Below are positions 34,090 through 44,462 of a stretch of 64,000 nt of DNA, piece by piece (position 1 is the first letter of the stretch; each line of letters starts with the position of its first letter). The position numbers were made by a program, and so were the translations under genes. Origin of the DNA: Laetiporus sulphureus 93-53 (lineage: Eukaryota; Basidiomycota; Agaricomycetes; Polyporales; Laetiporaceae); contig NW_024468518.1 of assembly GCF_001632365.1 (NCBI RefSeq), positions 456,345-520,344 on the forward strand, written 5' to 3'. Below the pieces are notes generated by a model that was not told where the DNA came from, searched no databases, and saw only the letters and a list, made by a program, of their open reading frames with translations.

Positions 34090-34890
34090 TCAGGCTGTTT
34101 TGGCTGGGGCCTTTTGCCCGTAGTAGTACCTCTTGCGTCCTATTCCCATAAACCATGCTAGCCTTGAGAATGGTATCAGCGATGGATTCGACCACGGTGA
34201 GACATTCAAGGCGTCGCACCTTCCACTCAAAAGAACAATCACGAACGTGATGTTTCCGTGAGTCATCGAGTTCCACCTGGCAGGACTATACCGCAGCTCC
34301 TCAGGAAGGGCGACCCACGACCAGATCATGCTATGCCACCGATTAACGATATACAGAGGCGTAAAGCGTATACGCACTGAGTAACCTGCGAATCAACGAT
34401 CAAACCTCTCGGATACAGCGTGATTATTTAATAACGACATACATCGGCAAGAGCGAGAGCTGTGAAACTCGCACCGAGGATACGTTCTTGAGCCGCCGGG
34501 TTGTTGGGCAACGCGTCTCGGACAGCTCGAAAGACAAGCGTGGAGATCAATCCTAGTAGCAGATAGCCTGCCAACAATCAATTCCCGCTATCGTAGCAGA
34601 TGTATTTGCTGGGGGCGACGCACAGTTTCCAAGCTGCCAGATGGCTATCAACGTGCGCGGGTCGAGAGACCCAGCGGACGGCGTTGGCGAAGAGTCAGGT
34701 ATGAGCTCGTGGTGGAACCATGCCGCGCCAGGGAAGAACCAGGCCAGGATGGAGGGCAGGATCGTCGAGGCTGAATGTCCATGCCAATGAATGGGTAACC
34801 CAGAGCGTCGTTCCCAGATTACGGCGTACCGGGCTCGATATGCAAGTACATCAACTTGTAGAAACCAGGCAGAGCAAGAAAGTCCTCCAT
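34090..34890 (-). CDS. Small multi-TM membrane protein of a fungal uncharacterised family
   Basis: Six exons (34890-34830, 34770-34624, 34567-34443, 34385-34378, 34330-34220, 34162-34090) give 174 residues. The chain reads LALPGFYKLMYLHIEPAS, ILPSILAWFFPGAAWF, WQLGNCYLLLGLISTLVF, THMIWSWVALPEELRY and RWNSMTHGNITFVIVLL, ending GIGRKRYYYGQKAPAKTA. That gives about four membrane helices and a basic tail. The FYxLxxxxIEPxS start and layout recall the small four-helix fungal family I know as DUF7704, but this is a weak call from memory. Exon 4 is an 8-nt microexon (GTTACTCA). The last intron (57 nt, multiple of three) could be retained, giving 193 residues. It is divergent from the CofD-like gene, 129 bp away. 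Confidence 0.72.
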
Positions 34891-35019
34891 CTCGACAAGA
34901 CGACGACGTTCAGTAGTTCAAAGCAGTGTTCAAGGTAGACCAGCAGGGCAGAAGCTGGGACGTTAGGCGCCCTACCCATACTGCTTCCTCGCCACCGTCA
35001 CGTTCAGCAACACTGGTCA

Positions 35020-37137
35020 ATGTCATACTTTAATCTCGTACCCGACATCTGCAACACAAGCGCAGACAGCCCAGGATCCTCGGTGTTCGACCTCCCGACG
35101 CAGCCAGAGCGCAACGCGGAGTGGGCGACACCGAGCCAGCAGACCATACACGGCGATGCGGTCAAGTCGACTGACAGCACGGCCTGCCGACTGAAAGGAG
35201 AGTGCCAATCGCCGGCCGGGCCGTCATTTCTCGTCATCTCAGGCGGGACAGGATGCAACTCAATATGTTCTGCGTTTGGCAACGCGTGCTACGTGCTGCC
35301 CGTGTCGGACGACGGAGGCTCGTCCAGTGAGATCATTCGCGTGCTCGGTGGGCCTTCGATTGGTGAGCGGTTTCCGATGCACCACGGTTAGCAATGCAAA
35401 GATGCGAAATAGCATGCGTGGACAGGCGATATCCGTTCGCGGTTAGTCAGGTTGATCCCCTCAGCACCAACGAACTCTCCCCTGGATCGCATCCGCAACC
35501 TCCTGGCATACCGATTGCCCGCGCATAGCTCAGAACGAGAAGCTCGCGATGAGTGGCGAGACATTGTCGAAGGGAGAAGCCATCTCTGGCAAGGCATACC
35601 GAACGACAGAAAGGAGATGATCAGAGGCGAGTCTGCCTGGTAGGGAACGTCGATGAGCGAGTCGCTCAAGACATGCCCTGCAATGCAGGATTCCTTGTAC
35701 ATTTCGAAAGCGAGGTTCTCAAACGAGCCCATAAAAACTTTTCTTTCGTCAATGGAAGGTGAACATCATCATTGATCAAGCTCCGAGGGCGGGCTGATCA
35801 CTATCTAAGTAGCATAGGCAATTACTTCCTCTCTGCCGCGCAGACATTCTTCCGCTCTCTTCCCTCAGCTATCTTCCTATTCTCCTCCATCACAAATAGC
35901 CAGGTACGTCGTTACGTCCATCAAGCAAGCTACACAGGTTCGCTTATGAGGAGCATAGGCTAACATACTCCCGGTAATCGTAACGAACCACACCGTTACG
36001 ATCGCCGCAGAACTAGTCAGAGCTCTGTCTCTTGCAGTGCATGCAACACTGACATGACATGCGCCTCTTCTTCCCCTTATGTTGCGATTCTGCCGGTCTT
36101 TAGGACAATGGCGGACGGCTCGTGGGCCAGTGCGATATATCTCACCCGGTCCCGTCATCCACGGGTACTGCGCCAGGGATCGGCGTCACGACGTACGAGG
36201 CAGACTATGTCTTCGAGTCCCAGTATGACGTTGCGCCGCCATCGCCTGTGGATGCACTGGATGGTGTGATATCGCCTCAGAGGAACGTCATGTTCCAGGC
36301 GGACGCGAAGGAACATTACGAGCCCCTTGATGCCAGGATCTCGAGTGAGCCTGTTCAGGTGGTGATAGCTAGTGGTTTACTGAATGCTAGGCAGGGCTAT
36401 ACTATATCAATGCGTACGGGAGCGAAATCCATCCTTCGCCAAACCCGGACTATATCGCGAATCTGTCGTTGAACAACGTACTTGTGTATTCCTGTGGATC
36501 GTTATGGACGAGGTGGGCGGTGGATTGTCAATACGACAGTAAACTAGGATCGACTTCTGACAAATGTCTGATCAGTGTCATACCTTGCTTAGCCTTGAAG
36601 GGCGTCGCGAATGCCATTGCATGTTCGCGCTCCCTTCGTGCGAAAGTCCTATTGCGTACGTATATATATCCCGCACATGAATCCAAAGCGCTGACCCCTT
36701 TATAGTGAATTCTCGAAACGATCGGGAGACGAGTGGGTATACAGCGACAGATTATATCAAGTCAGTTAGCCACAAGCGACGAAAGCGTTGACGCTGACCA
36801 ACCGATCAGGACGATTGCGCGGACACTGAACACGCCGTATCATTCCGCGTATGGCGGCCTCCGTACATCTGATACCACCTGTCCAATATCTGCGTACATC
36901 ACGCATATGCTATACCTGAACGGGACGCCGATCGACGTGGATCTCGAGGAAGTTATGGTAAGCACAACCATAAGGGTACCAGACGTCTACTGAATGGGAG
37001 GTATCTGCTAGGCTCTTGGTGTCAAGCCGATTGAGGTGGAGGGATGTCTGGATGAGAAGACTGGGATGCCGCAGTTCGATGCTGTCTGCGTTCGTCGAGC
37101 GATCTTGGAGATTATGGAGGTGGAGGCTCGGGACTAG
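35020..37137 (+). CDS. CofD/YvcK-like protein (UPF0052 family)
   Basis: Eleven exons (35020-35362, 35426-35626, 35689-35758, 35813-35903, 35959-36015, 36104-36344, 36395-36512, 36576-36655, 36706-36760, 36810-36957, 37012-37137) encode 509 residues. The nucleotide-binding start LVISGGTGCNSICSAFG, then VLPVSDDGGSSSEIIRVLGG, SIGDIRSRLVRL and the NFSFVNGSIGN, LPVIVTNHTVTIAAEL segments match the CofD/YvcK fold, including the conserved Asp-Asp-Gly-Gly-Ser. Bacterial YvcK acts in central-carbon and cell-wall control, and archaeal CofD makes coenzyme F420 precursors. Fungi are not known to make F420, so the fungal role is unknown. The frame is intact throughout. Intron 2 (35627-35688) starts GCGAGT. 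Confidence 0.9.
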
Positions 37138-37466
37138 AGCGAGCCGTGGTGGTCTGTCAGCCTCCAGGTGTTCGGTGTTTATCGGCAGGTCAATTCCCTG
37201 GCTGACGGCGAACGTTTTTGCCGTTTCAAGGACTCCGTCACAATCTCACCTTCGCAAAGTGTCAAATTACACGTTTGTATATATAGAACTATAGCGGTAG
37301 CGACTCTACGTCCGGACTCGAATGATAGGCTTGCAATTGAAATATTGACGCTTCAGTAGCAAATTCATGATGGAGGCCAGGCGAGACTGGCCACCTGACT
37401 TCTTCATCTGAATGTCAACCCTCTTTCTTATCCGGCTGCGAACAGTGATATGTCTTTATCCGCCTG
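37138..37466. other. Short intergenic region
   Basis: Between two plus-strand genes. It includes a TATATATAG-like stretch near 37276-37284 that could serve the downstream gene. No other feature seen. Confidence 0.4.
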
Positions 37467-38692
37467 TTGAACGAATACAGTAGCACGCTCTGGATTGACG
37501 ATGGCCAGGACGCCGGCATTCGCTGCTGCAGTCGCAGGCATGCACCATCAAGCACATGGCCGTGCATTCGGCTCGACCCCGCAATTGGTGAAATCAGGTG
37601 TGCCCAAATCAGCCTTTCAAGCTCTGATCTGTTCTTACCTTCCCCGGGCCAACTTCGACTTCTATACCCACGTTCAGTAGAGGTGCCTGGCGATGTCCAT
37701 GCGCAACATGAGCGGCCATCCAGTCCGCACTCGGACACAGGCGACGCTCACGACACGAACGGCGCTGCATATCGACCTCAAAGCCAGGACGGAGTCGAAG
37801 ACGGACCACCACCGACGGTCAAAATAATGCCTCGCAGTATGACTATCGAGCTCCCGAACGAGCCCATCGACGTAATGTACGACCACAAGCTCTCCGTGGA
37901 GGACCATTCGCCCAAGCCGTGCATCGTCCCAGGCAACGCTCTTCACCTCATCGATGACGACCCCTCGCCCCGCTCACAAACTCCCTCCTCCGTGATCATC
38001 GTCTCGAACGACCTTGTGGACTCGCTGCCGCACCAGGATCCGAGTAAAGACACCGAACGCAGCTCGTCTGAACCGCCCCCGCCGGCCCGCCCCACACCTC
38101 GCGTACGATTTCGTTCGCGGGTGCGCATCACCTCGGGCGTGCACCGACACCGGAAGAGCGTGAGCGACCAGCCGCCGCGCTCCACCGCGTCCTCGTCAGG
38201 ATCGGGCTCGCCGTCCTCCTCCATCTCCGCTCCTATACGATACCACGCAGACGAGAACGCAACGTGGGGCCCAATTGGGCGTCGCCTGAGTGCACTGGCG
38301 AACGTCAAGAGGCCACCAGCGTCCCCGACACTGAATGGGACGGGTGCAGGAGGTGCACCGAGACCGGGTGGCAATGGGCATGCAGATGAGAGGACGTCTC
38401 TCGTGAGGTCGGGCAGACACCCAGCTTACGTCGACCCATACGACGGGAGTTCGCGGCTCAGAGAAGATGAAGAGTATGAGGAAGAGCTACTGCGCGCTGA
38501 AACGCTCAGGAGGCAGGAAGAGGCAGTGTTCGGCGCATGGCCTCAAAGACTGTTCAATCGATATGTGAGGAATTCGCCGAAATCTATGCGTGCCGTCGAC
38601 TGTCTGACATTTGTCTGCAGTGGTGGTGGTGGCATCTCGAGCCGATCGTCTGCTGTACATACTGCTCTGAAGAATCGGACTATGACGAATGA
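37467..38692 (+). CDS. Basic/acidic disordered protein with terminal Trp run
   Basis: Two exons (37467-38564 and 38621-38692, intron 56 nt) give up to 389 residues. The body is disordered, with Pro-rich (SSSEPPPPARPTPRVRFRSR) and Ser-rich stretches, an acidic helix near the end (REDEEYEEELLRAETLRRQ) and FGAWPQRLFNRY before the intron. The short last exon reads WWWWHLEPIVCCTYCSEESDYDE, so four consecutive Trp are followed by a CCxxC cluster, as in membrane-interface or lipidated tails. I believe this end is shared by a basidiomycete-conserved hypothetical family but cannot name it. The true start may be downstream; in-frame Met codons exist, for instance at 37827. Confidence 0.7.
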
Positions 38693-38946
38693 CCCGACCT
38701 GAACGTTCGGTCCGTCACATATACCTCGCAAGTTCCCACTTATATCCGGTCGCATAACCGTCGCTTTGAAGGTCATCTTCACCGGCGTTTGTAGTACAAC
38801 TGTTCCCGTATTTATATTTTAAATCGGCGTTCTAGTCTACTAGCTTTTGCACAGGCTGTTGAATCCTCTATGCTCTCCGTTGTATATCAGCACAATCAAC
38901 CACTTCTCAACCATTGAACATCATGCGGCATCGCTATGAAGGGAGC

Positions 38947-40517
38947 TCAGACTGTTGGCTTGTCCTCCACTGCATGGTCATGATGTGTCGGAGGCTTGAT
39001 CATGGTCGGCGGAAGAGTAGTAATTGGCGGAAGGAGAGAGGCCGCGGTCTTGCGTGCGTTCTGGATTAGCACCTGGTCCATGATGACGAGACTTGCCATA
39101 GCCTCGACGATGGGCACCGCACGTGGAACAACACAAGGATCGTGACGGCCCCTTGCGGAGAGCGTTCCGGGAGTACCGTTGTACTGAGCGGTCTCCTGTG
39201 CTTGTGAGATCGTGGCAGGGGACTTGAACGCAACCCTGCAGCAACGTGTTAGAGCCTTGAGAATATATCTCACTATCACCAAATAATCACCTGAAGTAGA
39301 TGTCCTCTCCGTTCGAGATACCTCCCTGAATTCCCCCGCTCCAGTTAGTCTTCGTGCCCATCGTCCCATCAGGCTTAACGGCAAACGCGTCGTTGTGCTT
39401 GCTCCCGGGGACCTGGGTCCCGCGGAAACCGGAGCCGATCTCGAAACCTTTCGTCGCGGGAATGGAGAGCATCGCATGCGCCAGTTTCGCCTCGAGCTTG
39501 TCGAAGACTGGCTCGCCGAGGCCGGGAGGTACACCACGAATTACGCAGGTGATGGTACCGCCGATGGAGTCGGAGGCGTCCTTTGCACGGAGGATGCGCT
39601 ACAGCGTATGATGAGCATCGCACAGGGAAGGGGAATAGCATGTAGACGTACCTTTGTCATGTGCTCGGCTGTCTCGAGGTGTGGGCAGCGCGTGGGGTGA
39701 CTATCTACCTTCGCACGCGTTACGGTATGCAGGAGAGCGACGAACTCGGGGCTGAGCACGTCCTCCACGGTGTCGTCGTCGTCGTTGGGGACTTGCGACG
39801 GTGGGCCGACTATAGATGGGAGGTGCACCTTTCCGACAGACGACACGAAGGCGACGACCTCAATGCCGTATGCGAGCTTGAGATACTTCTCCGCGATCGC
39901 GCCAGCGGCGACTCGGCCTTAAAGTGCTACAATGAGGAGAGAATGTTTGCGGAGGATGACAGGCGTACCGATCGTCTCCCGAGCACTGCTTCGGCCTCCA
40001 CCGCTGCTGGCCTTGACTCCATACTTCTCCAGATATGTCCAATCCGCATGGCTAGGACGCGGGTACAGGTCCGTCTACAGGCGCCTTAGCATCTCAACTT
40101 ACGTGTCCCTTAGCCAAAACGCACCTCAGAGTAATCGTGGGGCCGCTGGTCCTCGTTACGGACCAGCAGCCCGATGGGGGTGCCGAGCGTGATGTCGTGC
40201 TCGATGCCAGACTGCAGCTGCACGAGGTCCTTTTCATCGCGCTGTTACGACCGGTCAGCAACTCGCTGCGAGACAGCAGTTCCGGTGACACGCACAGGAG
40301 TGGTGAGGTTGCTCTGGCCTGGTCGTCTCCGGCTGAGCTGTGTCTGCACGTCTTGCGCGACGAGTGGCAGGCCCTGTGTAAGCGTTGTTCAGACCTGGCG
40401 TGCTTTCGTGAGGAGTGGGTTGCCTACCGGTGGGCAGCCGTCGATGATGGCACCGACGGATGCACAGTGGGACTCGCCAAACGTTGTCACACGGAAAAGT
40501 GTTCCAAAGGTCGACAT
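38947..40517 (-). CDS. ARO2: Chorismate synthase
   Basis: Last step of the shikimate pathway: 5-enolpyruvylshikimate-3-phosphate to chorismate, using reduced FMN. Seven exons (40517-40428, 40373-40296, 40241-40125, 40074-39969, 39917-39652, 39598-39291, 39235-38947) give 417 residues. All signatures are present: the start [30 protein letters not shown], the [18 protein letters not shown] loop, [21 protein letters not shown] (the [10 protein letters not shown] signature), [12 protein letters not shown] and the Ile-Gln-Gly-Gly-Ile-Ser-Asn-Gly-Glu FMN-site motif. All introns are GT-AG. The upstream side faces the HNH inverted repeat. Confidence 0.97.
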
Positions 40518-40748
40518 TTTTGCCAGTTGCGAAAGTAGATGGTGACGGATTGCGCGGGACAGACGACGGGATGGATTAGAATGTACGCTGCAACCGACAC
40601 TTTACTTATAATTTTCCGGCCTTCTCTTCAATCCGATGAATGTCTGTGGTGCCGGGATGTCAAGACACTTTGGCTGTGTAGCTCGCGAACCAGGAGTCGG
40701 ACAGGACATGAGTCAGTGACTCAGACCCGTACTCGTCCCCGTTGAACT

Positions 40749-40832
40749 TGAACCTACACCATCATGACTACACTCCCTCCCGCCTAAGGCACGCAAATAG
40801 CCCTGTTCGGTAGCGGCGCTCTGCCCCTAATG
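40749..40832 (+). pseudogene. Truncated third copy of the HNH gene 5' end
   Basis: The sequence around CCTACACCATCATGACTAC and on through GCACGCAAATAG matches the start-codon region of both HNH genes: same leader, ATG-Thr, Leu-Pro-Pro, then the CACGCAAATA stretch and an AATGTCTG further on. The copy differs at many positions and reads a TAA after 5 codons. It fades out after about 80 bp. It sits just upstream of the intact plus-strand copy and shares the leader TTGAACCTACACCATC with the minus-strand copy. Confidence 0.7.
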
Positions 40833-40925
40833 TCTGAAGAAATTTTGCTTATTGTTATTCCCACAATTGAGGAGGTAAGGTTAGTGTTCTTGGTTGGGAA
40901 TCACTCGCGACAGCATCTCCAACTC

Positions 40926-42215
40926 GAGACTACACCATCATGACTGCCCTTCCTCCCGCCGCCGAAGCCACGCAAATAAGCGACCTGGAGCCAAACGCCC
41001 TCAGCGCCTATAATGTCTGCCTCGCCTTCGAACACGACGCCAAGACGGAAAAAGATGTCGTGCGTGCAAGACTCCTCGGCTACTTAATCCTCCATGCTCC
41101 TTCTCTCGACGCGCTCCACGAAGTCGTTAGAGTAATCCACTCGTGCAGTGACGACTACAATACCTTGTCCGACCTTGGAGAATGCTTTATCAATGTCTTC
41201 ATCCGCCCCTGTAAGCTGTCTACCAGCATTATATGTCGAAACGAGCTAAACTGCACATCCAGTCAAGAAATACAAAGGGCGCACGCCAGACTATTCGGAA
41301 TATTCCAGTCATCGTTCGCTCATCAAAGACAAGATGGATCTGATGACCGCAATTCAAGAGGCATCGAAAGACCACAAGGAAGCGAAGATCCAAGCGAGTT
41401 GATCATCTTAAATGATCGTAAATTGACGTGTCATCATGGACGCTCATCTAGGCCCTTATCCGAGATGGTTTCAAGTGTGTGGTGACCGGAAAATACGACA
41501 TAGAAGCAGTGAGAATTCCAAGTATTGATAAAGCAGAGATACGCCGAGTACGTGCGATTCACACAGAATGCGCCCACATTGTGCCGGAGTCCACTTTTTT
41601 CGATGTATCACGCACGAGCTCGCCCGAGAAGGTACATCCTTATATTTTGCCTGCTGTTGCTGCTGCCGGGCTTATGCTTGCCTAGAAGGATTATGCTGCC
41701 TCACTGTTGGCGGTGTTGAAGCGTTTTGGCTATGATGTCGAAAAACTGAATGATGCCAAGATGCACTCTCTTTACAACGTCATGACGATGCAGAAAGATG
41801 TGCGCGAGTGGTTTGATCGTCTGGAGATGTGGTTTGAGGCGACAGTGAGCGTTACGCGTATATGACTTATGCCTGTCTGCTCTAATTGGCCGCTTTGACT
41901 CCTAGACAGTCGAGAATTGCTATCGTGTCAAGACGTTCGACGAGTTCAACGAGTACCTCGACATACCTGCGGCGGTAACGTTGACGTCGTCCAACCCTAC
42001 CACCCTTCCTCTCCCTTCTCCTGAACTGCTAGCCCTGCATGCGGCTTGTGCCAAAGTTGCCCATCTCTCAGGTGCAGGTGCCTATATTGACGAGCTCGAC
42101 GGAGATCTGGAAGATCTGGATGTATTGGCTGATGACGGAGGATCAGCCGACGTCCTGAATCACGCACTGTCGCGTTTGATGACCGACTCCGTCAATGTTG
42201 GAGCAAAATGCTGTT
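40926..42215 (+). repeat. Left arm of a 1.3-kb inverted duplication
   Basis: From ACTACACCATCATGACTGCC to the CCGTCAATGTTGGAGC near 42200, this stretch is matched, exons and introns alike, by the reverse complement of 42524-43790. Identity by eye is high (about 90% or more in several blocks compared). The arms face tail to tail with about 0.3 kb of AT-rich spacer. Confidence 0.85.
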
Positions 42216-42235
42216 ATGATGCTGCTCCCATGTAG
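40940..42235 (+). CDS. HNH_2-domain protein, copy 1
   Basis: Five exons (40940-41210, 41263-41393, 41452-41631, 41686-41844, 41906-42235) give 356 residues. The N-terminal helical domain (EHDAKTEKDVVRARLLGYL) precedes an HNH_2-type core: CVVTGKYD (Cys143) and ECAHIVPES (His176). Then come MHSLYNVMTMQKDVREWFD and the conserved C-terminal ACAKVAHLSGAGAYID. HNH proteins are metal-dependent nucleases. Here the second half of the canonical HNH loop is not obvious, so activity is uncertain. Intron 2 (41394-41451) starts GCGAGT, whereas the same intron in copy 2 starts GTGAGT. The tail differs from copy 2 by a longer C-terminus (CCYDAAPM). Confidence 0.85.
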
Positions 42236-42517
42236 GTAGGAATATCACTGTGGCTCAACCTGTTGAGACCTGGCATCTGTTTAAATCTTTATGTAATTAT
42301 GTCACAATGATAATGCTGAGATCAATACAAATCATTTTAAGCTGTTTCTGCTGGAAACAGTAGGATATCATAGTGACTATTACTACATATTGTTCAGATT
42401 TATCCCAGCAGAATCACGGGCTCATATCATGTGATATATATATATAATTAATATGAATCCTTGACGATGTGAAGTCTATGTGCAATGACAAGTAAGAGAA
42501 CATCTCTCGCCCCCGTT
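42236..42517. other. AT-rich spacer of the inverted duplication
   Basis: The centre of the palindromic arrangement. It includes a run of TATATATATA near 42437-42446 and an AT-rich 3' flank for both genes. No coding content. Such spacers can extrude or promote recombination. Confidence 0.6.
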
Positions 42518-43774
42518 TCACGCTCCAACATTGACAGAGTCGGTCATCAAACGCAACAGTGCATGATTCAGGACGTCGGCTGATCCTCCGTCATCAGCCA
42601 ATACATCCAGATCATCCAGATCTTGGTCAAGCTTGTCAATATAGACACCTGCACCTGAGAGATGGGCAACCTTGGCACAAGCCGCATGCAGGGCTAGCAA
42701 TTTCGGAGAAGGGAGAGGAAGGGTAGTAGGGTTGGACGACATCAACGTTACCGTCGCGGGCACGTGGCGGATCCGGCCGAAAGTCTGGATATGATAGCGA
42801 TTCTCGACTGTCTAGGAGTCAAAGTGGCCAATTAGAGTAGACAGGCATAAGTCATAAACATGTAACGCTCACTGTCGCCTCAAAACAGATCTCCAGACGA
42901 TCAAACCACTCGCGCACATCGTGCTGCATCGTCATGACGTTGGCAAGAGAGTGCACCTTGGCACCATTCAGTTTTTCGACATCATAACCAAAATGCTTCA
43001 ACACTGCCAACACTGAGGCGGAATAATCATTCTAGGCAAGCATAAGCCCCGCAGCAGCAGCAGCAGAAAAAATATAAGGATTTACCTTCTCGGGCGAGCT
43101 CGGGCGTGATACATCGAAAAAAGTGGACTCCGGTACAATGTGGGTGCATTCTGTGTAAACCAAACCTGCTCGGAGTATGTCTTCTCGATCAATACCTCGG
43201 ATTCCCTCTGCTTCCATATCGTATATTCCGGTCACCACACACTTAAAACCATCTCGGATAAGGGCCTAGATGAATGCCCATGAAAGCACGTGAATTTACG
43301 GCCATTTAAGACGGCAAACTCACTTGAATTTTCGCTTCCTTGTGGTCCTTCGGTGCCTCTTGAATTGCGGTCATCAGATCCATCTTGTCTTTGATGAGCG
43401 AACGATGACCGGAATGATCCGAATAGTCAGGCGTGCGCCCTTTGTATTTCTTGACTGGATGTGCAGTTTAGCTCGTTTCGACATATAATGCTGGTAGACA
43501 ACTTGCACGGGCGAATGAAGTAATTGATGAAGGATTGTCCAAGGTCGGACAAGGTATCATAGTTGTCACTGCATGAGTGGATTACTTCAACGACTTCATG
43601 GAGCGCGTCGAGAGAAGGAGCGTGGAGGATTAAGTAGCCGAGGAGTCTTGCACGCACGACATCTTTTTCCGTCTTGGCGTCGTGTTCGAAGGCGAGGCAG
43701 ACATTATAGGCGCTGCTGGCGTTTGGCTCCAGGTTGCTTATTTGCGTGGCTTCGGCTGGAGGAAGGGCAGTCAT
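42518..43774 (-). CDS. HNH_2-domain protein, copy 2 (inverted)
   Basis: Five exons (43774-43507, 43454-43324, 43265-43086, 43031-42873, 42811-42518) give 343 residues, collinear with copy 1. The core Cys (CVVTG) and the His of HIVPES are retained; the segment just before the His reads YTECTHIVP instead of HTECAHIVP. Intron 1 (43455-43506) starts GCAAGT, while the same intron in copy 1 starts GTAAGC. Intron 2 is GTGAGT here. Both copies keep full frames, so neither is obviously dead. The 5' leader is TTTTGAACCTACACCATC, shared with the truncated fragment at 40749. Confidence 0.85.
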
Positions 43775-43790
43775 GATGGTGTAGGTTCAA
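42524..43790 (-). repeat. Right arm of the 1.3-kb inverted duplication
   Basis: Reverse-complement partner of 40926-42215. Similarity includes introns (for instance the CTACCAGCATTATATGTCGA block of intron 1 is identical), which argues for recent duplication or ongoing gene conversion. Confidence 0.85.
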
Positions 43791-44108
43791 AACATGGGCC
43801 ACTGATGGTCCAGGCACTGTGATCGGCCGGCTACTCTCAACCACCGCCACCCACCGAACGAGTCTGCTGTCGCGACTGAGTACCGAGGCCTCGCACTGCC
43901 CGGGACATGCAGAATGCACCTTGATCCTCTCGCGAGAATTGGAGAGAAAGCTTGTATGTGGACGCGAGCTTGTGGGATCGGCGCAGGACTCGAGGAGTCC
44001 CCATAATAAATCTATAAATTGAATGATTCGAGTAGATTAGATTAGATGGCGCGTGGCCGAGCGTTTCAGCACTGTCCCGGGTGCTCTACTCGCGACCACT
44101 CAGTCTCA
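43791..44108. other. Divergent promoter interval of HNH copy 2 and NAA38
   Basis: About 320 bp between the start of HNH copy 2 (minus) and NAA38 (plus). No other feature recognised. Confidence 0.45.
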
Positions 44109-44462
44109 ATGTCTCAACCTCTCCCTGACGGATCGTTTGAGCCCTCTGTACCAGACAAGCCATCTACACCAGGATCCATACAGAGACTGAAAGCACTGCT
44201 ACGGAAAACGCTCCGTGTGACCATCCAGGATGGTCGCATCTTTCTCGGGACCTTCGTGGGCACCGACAAGCACCTCAATATCCTGCTTGTGAATTCTGAA
44301 GAATACCGGATCGGTCCTGATGCCGTTGATGGGGATCCAAACGGGCGGTTCGTTGGGCAAATTCTTGTGCCCTGGAGGCTGGTGCAGAAGGTTGAGGTTG
44401 GAGGACCTAATGTGAGGCAACCGCTGCCCACAGATGAAGAGGACGAAAGTTTATACGCTTAA
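44109..44462 (+). CDS. NAA38: NAA38/LSMD1, NatC auxiliary subunit with LSM domain
   Basis: A single exon of 117 residues with one Sm-like (LSM) fold at about residues 23-98. Sm1 reads LLRKTLRVTIQDGRIFLGTF, followed by TDKHLNILLVNSEEYR, and Sm2 reads RFVGQILVPWRLVQKVEV (the GxxxVPxxxVxxVEV pattern of the LSMD1 branch). LSMD1 proteins are small subunits of the NatC N-terminal acetyltransferase, with Naa30 and Naa35, acting on ribosomes in the cytosol. The ATG at 44109 gives the usual short leader; an in-frame ATG at 44046 would add 21 unlikely residues. Confidence 0.88.
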   Translation: MSQPLPDGSFEPSVPDKPSTPGSIQRLKALLRKTLRVTIQDGRIFLGTFVGTDKHLNILLVNSEEYRIGPDAVDGDPNGRFVGQILVPWRLVQKVEVGGPNVRQPLPTDEEDESLYA

